The position numbers and the translations under genes are program-made. Under the pieces are notes generated by a model. That model made no database searches, was not told the origin of the DNA, and worked only from the letters and a program-made list of their open reading frames with translations. From a virus: a stretch of 29,598 nt of DNA. The stretch spans positions 1-29,598 of the IMG/VR virus record IMGVR_UViG_3300031525_000027. One strand, given 5' to 3'. This document shows, in pieces, positions 21,329-28,987 of this stretch (its first letter is position 1; every line of letters starts with the position of its first letter).

Positions 21329-21762
21329 AAGTCCTCGACAAAGGCCACAAATACGAACTCGACCACCTCGACGGCGACGGCAAGCAGCTCTTGCAATTCT
21401 GCAACCGCGAGGCCGGTACGGAAGCCGAGGGCGTCACCACGCAGGAAGTCATCCGCTGTCTGATTGACCGCACCTGGTACTGCAATGACTGCCTGCCGTG
21501 GACCGGCAATAAGCTCATCGTTGACCACCTTCGCATGGCGCTGATGCTCCATGAGGTTCGCGCCATGATCCGCAAAGTCGAGAAAGGCGAGCTTGAGCCT
21601 GAAAGGCTGGCGGTCGGCAAGGATGGCCATTTCATTTTGTCCTGCGACATCTACGGGACATTGAGCGGCTATGCCCGCATGCCTGATACCGACACGGAAA
21701 CCGGCAGCCTCAATCCCGGCACGTGCAAGCATTACGAGCTGCGCAGGCAGGGAGGTAAGTAG
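21325..21762 (+). CDS. Conserved phage protein, 145 aa
   Basis: ATGA overlap with the upstream gene and GGAGA about 7 nt upstream fix the start. The product opens KVLDKGHKYELDHLDGDGKQ, then LLQFCNREAGTEAEGVTTQEV, and has WYCNDCLPWTGNKLIVDHLR and HEVRAMIRKVEKGELEPERL. The start is common in phage early genes of unknown function; the CNDC motif could bind metal with the other cysteines. Confidence 0.75.
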   Translation: MKVLDKGHKYELDHLDGDGKQLLQFCNREAGTEAEGVTTQEVIRCLIDRTWYCNDCLPWTGNKLIVDHLRMALMLHEVRAMIRKVEKGELEPERLAVGKDGHFILSCDIYGTLSGYARMPDTDTETGSLNPGTCKHYELRRQGGK

Positions 21763-21764
21763 CC

Positions 21765-22022
21765 ATGACCAAGCTCGCACATTCATCCACCGACGAAATG
21801 ATGGACGTCATCGAACGCGATGCCCGCGTCCGTGAGGATGCCGAATCCGCAGCGATGGATGAATCCGAACTGCGGGCAGAGTACCATCAGTTTTGCCAGG
21901 ACATCAAGCGCGATCTGTCATCCATCGAAGCTGAATATGGGGGCGTTCCTACTTTCAAGGAGTGGCTCGCGGAATATCGACACAATGAGACTGGCTTTGA
22001 AGAGGTGAACCGCTATGCGTGA
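21765..22022 (+). CDS. Small acidic hypothetical protein, 85 aa
   Basis: GGAGG lies about 9 nt upstream of the ATG. The protein is acidic and helical (MDVIERDARVREDAESAAMD, then ESELRAEYHQFCQDIKRDLS). Acidic early proteins may act as DNA mimics, but nothing beyond charge supports this. No family is recognised. Confidence 0.72.
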   Translation: MTKLAHSSTDEMMDVIERDARVREDAESAAMDESELRAEYHQFCQDIKRDLSSIEAEYGGVPTFKEWLAEYRHNETGFEEVNRYA

Positions 22023-22164
22023 AACCATCAGAAACTTACTCGATCTTTCGTATACGCCATCGTGGCGCGAGATCCTGACGGACCTCGCCGGTGCCTTAGC
22101 CGTATTCGCCATCCCTGCGCTGTTCGTGCTGTGGGCGGTGGCTTTTGGGTGGAGCGATAAATGA
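22015..22164 (+). CDS. Small membrane protein, 49 aa
   Basis: The start lies in the end of the preceding gene (8-bp overlap) with GAGGTG upstream. A soluble N-terminus (RETIRNLLDLSYTPSWREIL) is followed by one helix (LAGALAVFAIPALFVLWAVA) and a short GWSDK tail. It is one of three neighbouring membrane or exported small proteins (22015-22515). Function unknown. Confidence 0.7.
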   Translation: MRETIRNLLDLSYTPSWREILTDLAGALAVFAIPALFVLWAVAFGWSDK

Positions 22165-22355
22165 TCCGCCCGTTCCTCAGCACCCTCCTCCTTATCAACG
22201 GCTCCATCGCCTTAGCCTTCGGCATCTTCTACGCCCTGGTGAAGCTGTGCCTGTATTTCAGCGTTTCGCCTTACTGGGCCGGTGTCGTTTACGTGGCCGC
22301 ATACGTTGCATGGTGGCGCAATGCCAGGAAGGAGGCTTGCCATGTTGAGGCTTAG
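22161..22355 (+). CDS. Small two-helix membrane protein, 64 aa
   Basis: ATGA overlap with the preceding gene. The N-terminal helix (about 5-32) and second helix (36-52) leave a basic C-terminus (WRNARKEACHVEA), so the end is probably cytoplasmic. Could be an antiholin or exclusion protein by size; no sequence support for either. Confidence 0.7.
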   Translation: MIRPFLSTLLLINGSIALAFGIFYALVKLCLYFSVSPYWAGVVYVAAYVAWWRNARKEACHVEA

Positions 22356-22515
22356 CCTGCTTCTTGGCCTGCTCGCCCTCTGCCGATCGGCACGCGCCGA
22401 TGGAGTGGACGGCGATGGTATTGTGGCCGTGCTGTCCGCTCCGGTGGACGCGGTGATTGACGCTGCGTTCGATGCGGTCGGATATGACCTTGACGATGGA
22501 GACGGCGATGACTGA
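22342..22515 (+). CDS. Small exported protein, 57 aa
   Basis: GGAGG lies 7 nt upstream of the ATG, inside the end of the previous gene. A typical Sec signal peptide (MLRLSLLLGLLALCRSARAD, cleavage probably after ARA) is followed by a short acidic mature peptide ending DLDDGDGDD. The mature part is only about 37 residues. No family is recognised. Confidence 0.68.
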   Translation: MLRLSLLLGLLALCRSARADGVDGDGIVAVLSAPVDAVIDAAFDAVGYDLDDGDGDD

Positions 22516-22735
22516 GCCCCTCATGTGCCCGATGTGCCCATTTACGCCGCTTGATGCCGATGGCCGCTGCCCAGATTGCTGGCGCGAATGGGAGGAGCGC
22601 GAAAGCGCCGGCGAGCGCTATATGGCAAGCAAGCGGCGCCGTGTCAGGATTGTCGCCCCTCTCGCTCAGGGCGCGAGGATTGACGACTGCATAAAGCCCT
22701 ATGAAACCCGCGAACCCGACCAACACGGAGAGTGA
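22508..22735 (+). CDS. Small zinc-ribbon protein, 75 aa
   Basis: The ATG overlaps the previous gene end by 8 bp, with GGAGA nearby. CPMC near residues 7-10 and CPDC near 22-25 make a compact zinc ribbon, followed by a basic stretch (ASKRRRVRIVAPL). Possible nucleic-acid or protein-interaction adaptor; no specific family is recognised. Confidence 0.72.
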   Translation: MTEPLMCPMCPFTPLDADGRCPDCWREWEERESAGERYMASKRRRVRIVAPLAQGARIDDCIKPYETREPDQHGE

Positions 22736-22737
22736 GC

Positions 22738-23100
22738 ATGACGCCCAAAAAGTTCAACCGTGCCTTGGGAGCGGCAATCCGGGAGCAACGCCTCGTGCGC
22801 GGTCTTACAATGGAGGCCATTGCGCAGCAGCTCGGCTTCACCCACCAACAGCAAGGTAAATACGAACACGGGCAAAATGCCTGCACGGCGCATCTGGCAG
22901 CAAAATACGCCACACTGTTCGGAATTTCCATTGCGGCCTTTTACGAGCTTGCCGGGATGCAGGAGTATAGAGAGCCGTCCGCCACCGATAATGATGCCTT
23001 CCTCGCCGCCCGGTATGTATCTCGCATCCCGGATGAAAAACAGCGCAGCGCCCTCATCGACTACATAAGGAAGCTGGCTTATCAGGGAGGCGAGGCATGA
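22738..23100 (+). CDS. XRE-family transcriptional regulator, 120 aa
   Basis: The ATG at 22738 with GGAG about 7 nt upstream is preferred to a GTG 2 codons before. Residues 9-65 form an XRE/Cro-C1 helix-turn-helix (ALGAAIREQRLVRGLTMEAI, then QQLGFTHQQQGKYEHGQNAC). The C-terminus ends RIPDEKQRSALIDYIRKLA, a helix common in alphaproteobacterial XRE regulators. Probably a middle-phase regulator within the early operon. Confidence 0.85.
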   Translation: MTPKKFNRALGAAIREQRLVRGLTMEAIAQQLGFTHQQQGKYEHGQNACTAHLAAKYATLFGISIAAFYELAGMQEYREPSATDNDAFLAARYVSRIPDEKQRSALIDYIRKLAYQGGEA

Positions 23101-23408
23101 CCGACGCCGACAAATTCTGGAAGGATTTCGACGACTGCCAGGCCCAGGTGCGCGCGGAGATCATCGCTCACCGCCGCGTCGTGTCATTACGTCCCGATAT
23201 GACGGTGGAGCAGCGCGCCATCGTCGCCATTGAGGCGTTCACCGCGGCCATGGAGGGTCTGGACCATCAGGGCAACTCCATTTCCGCCAGCGCGGAGACG
23301 ATAGGGAAGCTCGAAGGGTGCGCAAGAAGCCTCGCGCTATTGCTCGGGCGTCTTCGGATGAGGCAGGGCTTGATGCATCTTACCGGGATATTCGGGAAGG
23401 CGCCATGA
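23097..23408 (+). CDS. Hypothetical protein, 103 aa
   Basis: ATGA overlaps on both sides. The product is helical, with FWKDFDDCQAQVRAEIIAHR, then LRPDMTVEQRAIVAIEAFTA and a late GCARSLALLLGRLRM. No domain is recognised. Coupling to the XRE gene before it and the HNH gene after it is the only contextual information. Confidence 0.75.
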   Translation: MTDADKFWKDFDDCQAQVRAEIIAHRRVVSLRPDMTVEQRAIVAIEAFTAAMEGLDHQGNSISASAETIGKLEGCARSLALLLGRLRMRQGLMHLTGIFGKAP

Positions 23409-24049
23409 AGAAGAACCACGACATTATCGAGATCGCCGGAGAGCTGCGCCACGAAACGGATTTCACCGCCCTACTCACGGCTTTACTTCGTCGCAAAGAT
23501 CGACTGCTCCGGGAGATGGCAATAGTGCGCTTGGCGGAAAAAGTAATCTTAGGCCCGACCGGGTGCTGGAACTGGACAGGCCATATTTCCAGTAATGGGT
23601 ACGGCTGGACAACGTGTTTTGGGAGGCGGCAGGCAGTCCATCGAATCTCCTATCAACTGTTTATTGGACCGATACCTACCGGCTGCGTTCTCGACCATCT
23701 CTGCCGCAACCGCTGTTGCATTAATCCAGAGCATTTAGACCCGGTTACCCAACTAGAGAATATGCGGCGCGGGATCGGTTTTATAGCCGCTCAAATGAAG
23801 CGAACAGCATGCCCTAAAGGACATCCACTCACGGGCGACAACCTTGTTACTCACTCTCTCAATATTCATGGGAAGCGGACATGTCGCAGATGTAGAGCCG
23901 ATAAGCAAAGTGCCTACTACTACAAGTTAAGAGATGAGATCAATGCAAGGCGGCGCGAACGGCACAAAACATTGCGCGCTCAAAGGAGCAACAATCCCAA
24001 AACCATGCAGATGGCCGAATGGGTTGCGCTGGAGAAAGGGCTTATATGA
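23405..24049 (+). CDS. HNH endonuclease, 214 aa
   Basis: The start at 23405 overlaps the previous stop (ATGA), with GGAAGG upstream. From about residue 50 there is an HNH_3-type domain: GCWNWTGHISSNGYG, then QAVHRISYQLFIGPIPTGCV, LDHLCRNRCCINPEHL and VTQLENMRRG. The catalytic His is in LDHLC and the CC motif precedes INPEHL. A second part has ACPKGHPLTGDN and TCRRCRADKQSAYY (zinc finger) and a basic tail. Such genes are usually mobile homing nucleases. The first 40 residues (IIEIAGELRHETDFTALL) look like the start of a different phage protein family. Confidence 0.85.
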   Translation: MKKNHDIIEIAGELRHETDFTALLTALLRRKDRLLREMAIVRLAEKVILGPTGCWNWTGHISSNGYGWTTCFGRRQAVHRISYQLFIGPIPTGCVLDHLCRNRCCINPEHLDPVTQLENMRRGIGFIAAQMKRTACPKGHPLTGDNLVTHSLNIHGKRTCRRCRADKQSAYYYKLRDEINARRRERHKTLRAQRSNNPKTMQMAEWVALEKGLI

Positions 24050-25002
24050 CGCTCACCGCTCCGATGCTCAGCAATCCGCCACCCGGATCACCCGAATGGC
24101 TTAACGCTCGAAAGCACGGAATTGGTGCAAGCGAGACTGCCGCCATCCTCGGCCTTTCCCGCTATAAATCTGCGATAGATGTCTATGTCGATAAGACGAA
24201 AGAAATCATTTCTCCCCGGCCCGATTCTGCTGCCAGCAAGCGCGGCAGGAGGCTCGAACCCGTGGTCTTGGATATGTACGAGGAGCAGTACGGCGCCATC
24301 CATCGCAATCCCCCGCAGGTCACTTCCGAAGAATATCCGTTTATGTTTGCAAGCCTCGACGCCGCGCGAGTAGATGACGGCCGCCCGGTCGAGGCGAAGA
24401 CGGCGGGCAAGTTTGTGGCGTATCAGTGGGGAGAGGCAGAAACCGATGATATTCCGCAAGAGTATCTCATACAGGTCACGCATCAGGCCATCGTCGTCAA
24501 AAATGAGTACGCCGATCTTCCAGCCCTCCTGACTCTGGACGACTTCCGAAAATACACAATAACCATCGATCCTGAGCTTGCCGGAATGATCATCGAGGGT
24601 TTGCGGCTTTTCTGGCAGCGTGTCGAGAACCAAGAGCCGCCCGAGCCAACAACGGGCGAGGAAGTGGAGCGGCTGTATCGCAAATCCGTTCCGAACCCTG
24701 TTGAGGCAGATGAAGCCACGATGACGGCATTTCGGGAGTTGCTTGAGGTACGCCGCGCCATGTCGCCGCTGAAGGCCCGCGAATCGAAGCTCATCGACGA
24801 TATCAAGTTATTCATGCTCGATCGGGAGGCTCTGATTGTGGACGCCGCGCCGGTGGTGTCATGGAAAACGGCAAATGGAGGCCGCCGCATGGATGTAAAG
24901 CGCTTCCAGTCTGACCATCCTGCCCTGTACGCCCAATACCTGACACAAAGCGCGGACAGCAGGAAGTTTCTCATCAAAGGAGAGTCCAATGCCACACCCT
25001 GA
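24046..25002 (+). CDS. YqaJ-type exonuclease (lambda exonuclease family)
   Basis: The ATG at 24046 overlaps the HNH stop and has GGAGAAAGGG upstream. The 318-aa product has the YqaJ motifs: HGIGASETAAILGLSRY near 24-40, GRRLEP with E71, FASLDA with D105 and PVEAKT with E116 and K118, then QVTHQ near 143-147. Family role: 5'-3' double-strand exonuclease making 3' single-strand ends for annealing-based recombination. The gene overlaps the next, as expected for an exonuclease-annealing protein pair. The C-terminal third is a helical extension. Confidence 0.9.
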   Translation: MTLTAPMLSNPPPGSPEWLNARKHGIGASETAAILGLSRYKSAIDVYVDKTKEIISPRPDSAASKRGRRLEPVVLDMYEEQYGAIHRNPPQVTSEEYPFMFASLDAARVDDGRPVEAKTAGKFVAYQWGEAETDDIPQEYLIQVTHQAIVVKNEYADLPALLTLDDFRKYTITIDPELAGMIIEGLRLFWQRVENQEPPEPTTGEEVERLYRKSVPNPVEADEATMTAFRELLEVRRAMSPLKARESKLIDDIKLFMLDREALIVDAAPVVSWKTANGGRRMDVKRFQSDHPALYAQYLTQSADSRKFLIKGESNATP

Positions 25003-26167
25003 TCAACATGAAGTCCAGGTTCAGAACGTCGATACCGCGCTTGCCGAGTTGGTGACGCGCGCCGAATATGACGTGCAGATAGCAACCGCCCGGAAATATC
25101 CACGCTCGATTAAAGAGTTCATCAACCGTGCAACCGAAATGGTGACGCTCAATGAAACCGTCGCCGACGATTGCATTTATGCTCTTCCACGTGACGGGAA
25201 GACCATTGAGGGGCCGAGTGCACGCTTCGCGGAACTCATTCTCCATGCCTGGGGCCACACCCGCGCAGGTGCCCGCATCGTGAACGAGGACAGCCGCTTC
25301 ATAACTGCCCAAGGTGTCTGCCACGACTTGCAGAGCAATACGTTGATCGCCTATGAGGTCCGCCGCCGCATCACCAAAAGCAACGGAAACAAGTATTCCG
25401 ACGATATGGTGGGCGTCACCGGCAATGCTGCCAGCTCCATCGCCCTGCGAAATGCCATCACCAAAGTAATTCCGAAGGCGCTATGGAGCCCGATTTACGA
25501 GGAAGCCCGCAAGGTTGTCGTCGGAGACGCAAGCACGCTTGCAAACCGGCGCGCCAAAGCGCTTGAGCATCTTCAGAAATTCGGGGCGACCGCGGATATG
25601 GTATTCAAGAAGCTCGCCGTGAAAGGCGTCGAGGAAATTACACTCGATCATCTTGTTGTTCTACGTGGAATCGCCACTGCTCTGAAGGAAGGCGATACCA
25701 CGGTTGATGAAGTATTCGCCGACGAAAAGCCCGCACCGGCCAGCAAGACGGACGCCGTGAAGGAAAAGCTGAAGGCCAAAGCAGGTGAGGCACCTGCACC
25801 GGCCAGCCAGGGCGCAGGCAATTCCTCCCCTCCCGAAGTGAAGCCATCGGAACCCAAGCCCATCCTCCCCACGTTCGACATCAACGGCTACAACATCCAA
25901 AATGCTGAGGGAGTTAAAGCCGCAGCGCACGCGCTCATAGCCGTCCTCTCCGCATATCCACAGGAAGACCGCCCCGGCGTGTTCCTTGGCAGCTCCGGCG
26001 TGATGGTGGTGGAGGCCATGCGGACGCACGGCCTTGCGCTCGACATCAAGAAGATCGAGGCGCTTGGTATCGTGCTTCCGCCGGAGCAGCTCGACGGGCC
26101 GCCAGCGGATGAAAAGCCCACCGGCAAAACCATGTTCAAGAAGAAGGCGGAAGGAGCGGCGGCATGA
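24989..26167 (+). CDS. Candidate single-strand annealing protein (unassigned family), 392 aa
   Basis: AAAGGAGAG lies upstream of the ATG, which overlaps the exonuclease gene by 14 bp. Motifs: LPRDGKTIEGPSARFAELIL, HAWGHTRAGARIV, AQGVCHDLQSNTLIAYEVRR and GNAASSIALRNAITKVIPKA. They are typical of a conserved phage family often seen next to YqaJ genes. It occupies the place of RecT/Red-beta, but I see no RecT, Erf or Sak motif. A Pro/Ala/Lys-rich linker near 245-295 is followed by a second small helical domain (ALIAVLSAYPQEDRPGVFLG). Annealing activity is inferred from context. Confidence 0.82.
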   Translation: MPHPDQHEVQVQNVDTALAELVTRAEYDVQIATARKYPRSIKEFINRATEMVTLNETVADDCIYALPRDGKTIEGPSARFAELILHAWGHTRAGARIVNEDSRFITAQGVCHDLQSNTLIAYEVRRRITKSNGNKYSDDMVGVTGNAASSIALRNAITKVIPKALWSPIYEEARKVVVGDASTLANRRAKALEHLQKFGATADMVFKKLAVKGVEEITLDHLVVLRGIATALKEGDTTVDEVFADEKPAPASKTDAVKEKLKAKAGEAPAPASQGAGNSSPPEVKPSEPKPILPTFDINGYNIQNAEGVKAAAHALIAVLSAYPQEDRPGVFLGSSGVMVVEAMRTHGLALDIKKIEALGIVLPPEQLDGPPADEKPTGKTMFKKKAEGAAA

Positions 26168-26382
26168 GCTTTCACCTTGAGTTCACGGAACGGCGGGCTT
26201 CGGGTTACATGGATGACATCTTGGCCCTGTTCAAGCCGGGAGCGAAGATAACCGTTGTCGTCCGGAATCCCACCGTTCCGGGCGACACGGATTTCATCCT
26301 CACCAGCGATGACCTTGACGAGGCTGTGAAGGCCATCCATCGTCAGCAGCGGCGCCACTCCAAGCTGGCGAGTCCGACATGA
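26164..26382 (+). CDS. Hypothetical protein, 72 aa
   Basis: ATGA overlap with the previous gene. The product has a beta-like centre (AKITVVVRNPTVPGDTDFIL, then SDDLDEAVKAIHRQQRR). It may be a small ferredoxin-like fold protein; no known family. Coupled to the recombination pair and the ASCH-like gene. Confidence 0.7.
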   Translation: MSFHLEFTERRASGYMDDILALFKPGAKITVVVRNPTVPGDTDFILTSDDLDEAVKAIHRQQRRHSKLASPT

Positions 26383-27029
26383 AGGTCACGCCAATTATCA
26401 TGAGCGCGCCCATGGTTCGCGCTCTTCTGGAAGGTCGGAAGACGCAAACGCGCAGGATTGTAAAACCTCAAACACTGTTTGAAGGAAAAGACGCCATTAT
26501 CGCGCGCTTCCCGAACCAACGAGGATGCCCCTACGGAGAGTCCGGCGAGTCATTCCTATGGGTGCGCGAGACATGGGCGCGCCACTATACATCGATGGAA
26601 GGTATGCCGGTCCACTACCGAGCCGATCTACCAGTTGACCCTTCTGATGCCATGACCGCAAACCACGCGTTCGGACTCATGAAGTGGAAGCCGTCGATCC
26701 ACATGCCGCGCCGTGCATCTCGCCTCACACTTGAGCTGACCGGCGTGCGCGTGGAGCGCCTTCAGGACATAACGGAGGATGACGCCATTGCCGAAGGCAT
26801 AGAGCCGGTCCTCACCGGCGCCAATGAACACTGCGGATGGCTCGATTATCAGCATGTCGGGGAGGGCGTAGGCTATTTCCCGAATCCGATTGATTCCTAC
26901 CACAGCCTTTTCAGATTGCTGCATGGTGACGACGTGGTCGGAAAGAACCCTTGGCTCTGGGTTCTCCATTTTTCTACCCACCAGGTCAACATCGACACCT
27001 TTCTTAAGACGCGGGAGGCGGCAGCATGA
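26379..27029 (+). CDS. ASCH/PUA-like domain protein, 216 aa
   Basis: ATGA overlap fixes the start. The N-terminal phrase PIIMSAPMVRALLEGRKTQT, then RRIVKPQ, and the later IHMPRRASRLTLELTGVRVE with LQDITEDDAIAEGIE are the signature of a frequent phage family with an ASCH-like (RNA-binding or base-modification-linked) fold. WVRETWA is another family hallmark. The biochemical role in phages is not established. Confidence 0.85.
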   Translation: MKVTPIIMSAPMVRALLEGRKTQTRRIVKPQTLFEGKDAIIARFPNQRGCPYGESGESFLWVRETWARHYTSMEGMPVHYRADLPVDPSDAMTANHAFGLMKWKPSIHMPRRASRLTLELTGVRVERLQDITEDDAIAEGIEPVLTGANEHCGWLDYQHVGEGVGYFPNPIDSYHSLFRLLHGDDVVGKNPWLWVLHFSTHQVNIDTFLKTREAAA

Positions 27030-27238
27030 TTATTCCCTCAAGCTATCCATCTGAAGCAATTGCAGCCTGCATAACCGGGCTCATCATGTCTGTAGCGATA
27101 ATGCCAGTTTTGATCTGGGCTACCAGAAAGATTTTCGGCAAAGACGCTTGGTATGAAGGCTTTCTGTGGGGTTCTTTTGTCGCCGCCCCGTGGGCCGCCC
27201 AAGTAATTGATCCCATCGTTGACGCGTGGCTCAAATGA
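27026..27238 (+). CDS. Small two-helix membrane protein, 70 aa
   Basis: ATGA overlap with the ASCH gene. Two hydrophobic segments (about 10-31, AIAACITGLIMSVAIMPVLI, and 46-63) are separated by a basic, aromatic loop (ATRKIFGKDAWYEG). No family is recognised. Another of the many small membrane proteins in this operon. Confidence 0.7.
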   Translation: MIIPSSYPSEAIAACITGLIMSVAIMPVLIWATRKIFGKDAWYEGFLWGSFVAAPWAAQVIDPIVDAWLK

Positions 27239-27276
27239 ACAAACCCACGACAGCTACAAGGAGGTTTCCGGCATGA
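27235..27276 (+). CDS. 13-aa micro-ORF linking two genes
   Basis: MNKPTTATRRFPA starts in an ATGA overlap with the preceding gene and ends in an ATGA overlap with the next. It contains the AAGGAGG that serves the downstream start. It is as long as the micro-ORF at 9983-10024 in the other operon. Possibly only a coupling element. Confidence 0.25.
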   Translation: MNKPTTATRRFPA

Positions 27277-27539
27277 ACCCTTCCCGCCGCCGGGCCGAAG
27301 TGACCGGCAGATTCGTTCAGTTTTTCAGCCGCGATACGAAGATCGCCACCGTGCGCTGGCATTCCCGCTTCAAATGCGAATACCGCACGCGCAAGGACGC
27401 CATGGCGGCAAAGGCAGCGTGGGAGGAACGGGGGAAGATTTTGTGGCCGGAGGATGTGCGGAAGGCTCCGGAGCCGAAAGCGGCGAAGCAGCCGGTTCGG
27501 CGGTACAGAGAAACGGCTCAGGGGGAGATGCGGGTATGA
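27273..27539 (+). CDS. Small basic hypothetical protein, 88 aa
   Basis: AAGGAGG lies 8 nt upstream of the ATG. Starts PSRRRAEVTGRFVQFFSRDT and is basic throughout (KIATVRWHSRFKCEYRTRKD, then AKAAWEERGK and a Lys/Pro/Arg-rich end). Nucleic-acid binding is plausible from charge; no family is recognised. Its stop overlaps an ATG that would start the long upstream version of the next ORF. Confidence 0.72.
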   Translation: MNPSRRRAEVTGRFVQFFSRDTKIATVRWHSRFKCEYRTRKDAMAAKAAWEERGKILWPEDVRKAPEPKAAKQPVRRYRETAQGEMRV

Positions 27540-27643
27540 GCAGCGCGGAGCCTCTAATCCGGAGTCCATCGACAGGTCGGCGGGGAATCAGATCAACCCC
27601 GTTCCGCAGTAAAATAGATCGCACCGTACAAAGCGCCGCAACC

Positions 27644-28783
27644 ATGAAACCACTACATCCGGCTGGCTCCAAGCACCGAACGCCGCTGCAAACCATTCAT
27701 TTGCTGGCGCTGTTAGCCTCGATCTCCATCTTTTGGGGTGCAGTTCTTCCTGGCATTGTTGCGTACGAGGCTCATGTGTTCGACACAGCTTCGTTGCGGC
27801 AACGTGTACTATCACGTTACCCCGATGCCGCGGCGCTCTTGTCTCAGTACGAGAACTCCCAGGCCCAGACCAAAAAAGCGCTCGCATCGCTAGATGCCCA
27901 GGTGATCGCAGGAACCTCAGGCCCTCTTGCCAGCGTCACGGCCCTGCGCCAGGCCTATGAGCAAGAACTCGCGAAGCCCGCGCCCATCAGCATCCAACCC
28001 TACAGCTTTCATCTAATCGATTATTTCTGGCCGATCATGTATTTCGGCCTTGCCACTTCGATAATCGTGATCCGCCCTTCCGACGATTATGCCCTCAGGC
28101 AAGACATCCGTGGATCTGTGCTTTGGCTATCATTAGGTATCTTCGTGTTTAGCGCAGGACCATTGATGTGTCGCGTCTTGTTGGCTACACAGCTATCGAG
28201 CGGTCGAACTGTTTACGCGTGGACAAATTTCGATCTATCGCCCGCTTGCTTTTTGATGCAGCTTGGTAACTTCGTGGTGTTTTCCTTGTGCCTCGCCTTC
28301 ATCTGGAGTCAGTGGTCCTCGTTTACAGAAAGCAATCGTGTCGTTGCTAACCACCAGGTCCAAACTGCCACGATTGACATCAACCTACTTAGCAATCTTA
28401 CCCGGCTGCTGTACCGCTGGCAGATAACCTTCATTTCAATTTCTGGCGGTTTCATTCTCTACACTGCAATTTTCTGGAACCAGATTGTGAGACACAGGGA
28501 TGCGCGATTCTACTTTGAGGCCATAGTGGCGCACGTATTGTGGATTGCAACCATAGTGATCACTGTGGGGCCATTAGTCGCCACGTGGCGCGCTTGGCAT
28601 CAACAAAAGCTAAGTGCTATCACGGCTCTCATAAATGAAACCGAAAAGCCAACCGAGAATCTCGAAGCCAAGATCTCAGCGATTACGGATCTCGATCCCA
28701 TCCCAGGCTGGAATCTTACGGCATCCGCTGCTGCCGTCATAACGTCTCTCATCGGTCCTTTTATTCAAGCCCTTATCAAATAG
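27644..28783 (+). CDS. Multi-pass membrane protein of unknown function (probable cargo)
   Basis: From the ATG at 27644 the product is 379 aa. An in-frame ATG at 27536 with GGGGGAG upstream would add 36 residues that do not look like the rest. Predicted helices: about 17-39, 127-143, 157-180, 201-221, 259-278, 292-314 and perhaps 358-376. A helical extracytoplasmic or cytoplasmic loop (40-120, YENSQAQTKKALASLDAQVI) sits between the first two. No family is recognised. Codon use is more AT-rich than the flanking genes, and a possible -10 (TAAAAT at 27610) lies upstream. It resembles an inserted moron for exclusion or defence; that is inference. Confidence 0.78.
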   Translation: MKPLHPAGSKHRTPLQTIHLLALLASISIFWGAVLPGIVAYEAHVFDTASLRQRVLSRYPDAAALLSQYENSQAQTKKALASLDAQVIAGTSGPLASVTALRQAYEQELAKPAPISIQPYSFHLIDYFWPIMYFGLATSIIVIRPSDDYALRQDIRGSVLWLSLGIFVFSAGPLMCRVLLATQLSSGRTVYAWTNFDLSPACFLMQLGNFVVFSLCLAFIWSQWSSFTESNRVVANHQVQTATIDINLLSNLTRLLYRWQITFISISGGFILYTAIFWNQIVRHRDARFYFEAIVAHVLWIATIVITVGPLVATWRAWHQQKLSAITALINETEKPTENLEAKISAITDLDPIPGWNLTASAAAVITSLIGPFIQALIK

Positions 28784-28987
28784 TGTCCGGATGTACCTAA
28801 GTCCACTGCTTTCCCGTCCGTTGTTGGCTCCCGGTGCCTGGCAGAACGCCGCGCCATCGCCGCAAATTCGTTCCGCCCGGCTTCCGCGCTTCGCTTGTGC
28901 AGCCGGTTCCCCGCGAACTCATCTTGCGGCCGCGCCGCGCCCTGCCCTCCGGCACTCGCCAACAACTTGAACTGAAAGGAAACATCC

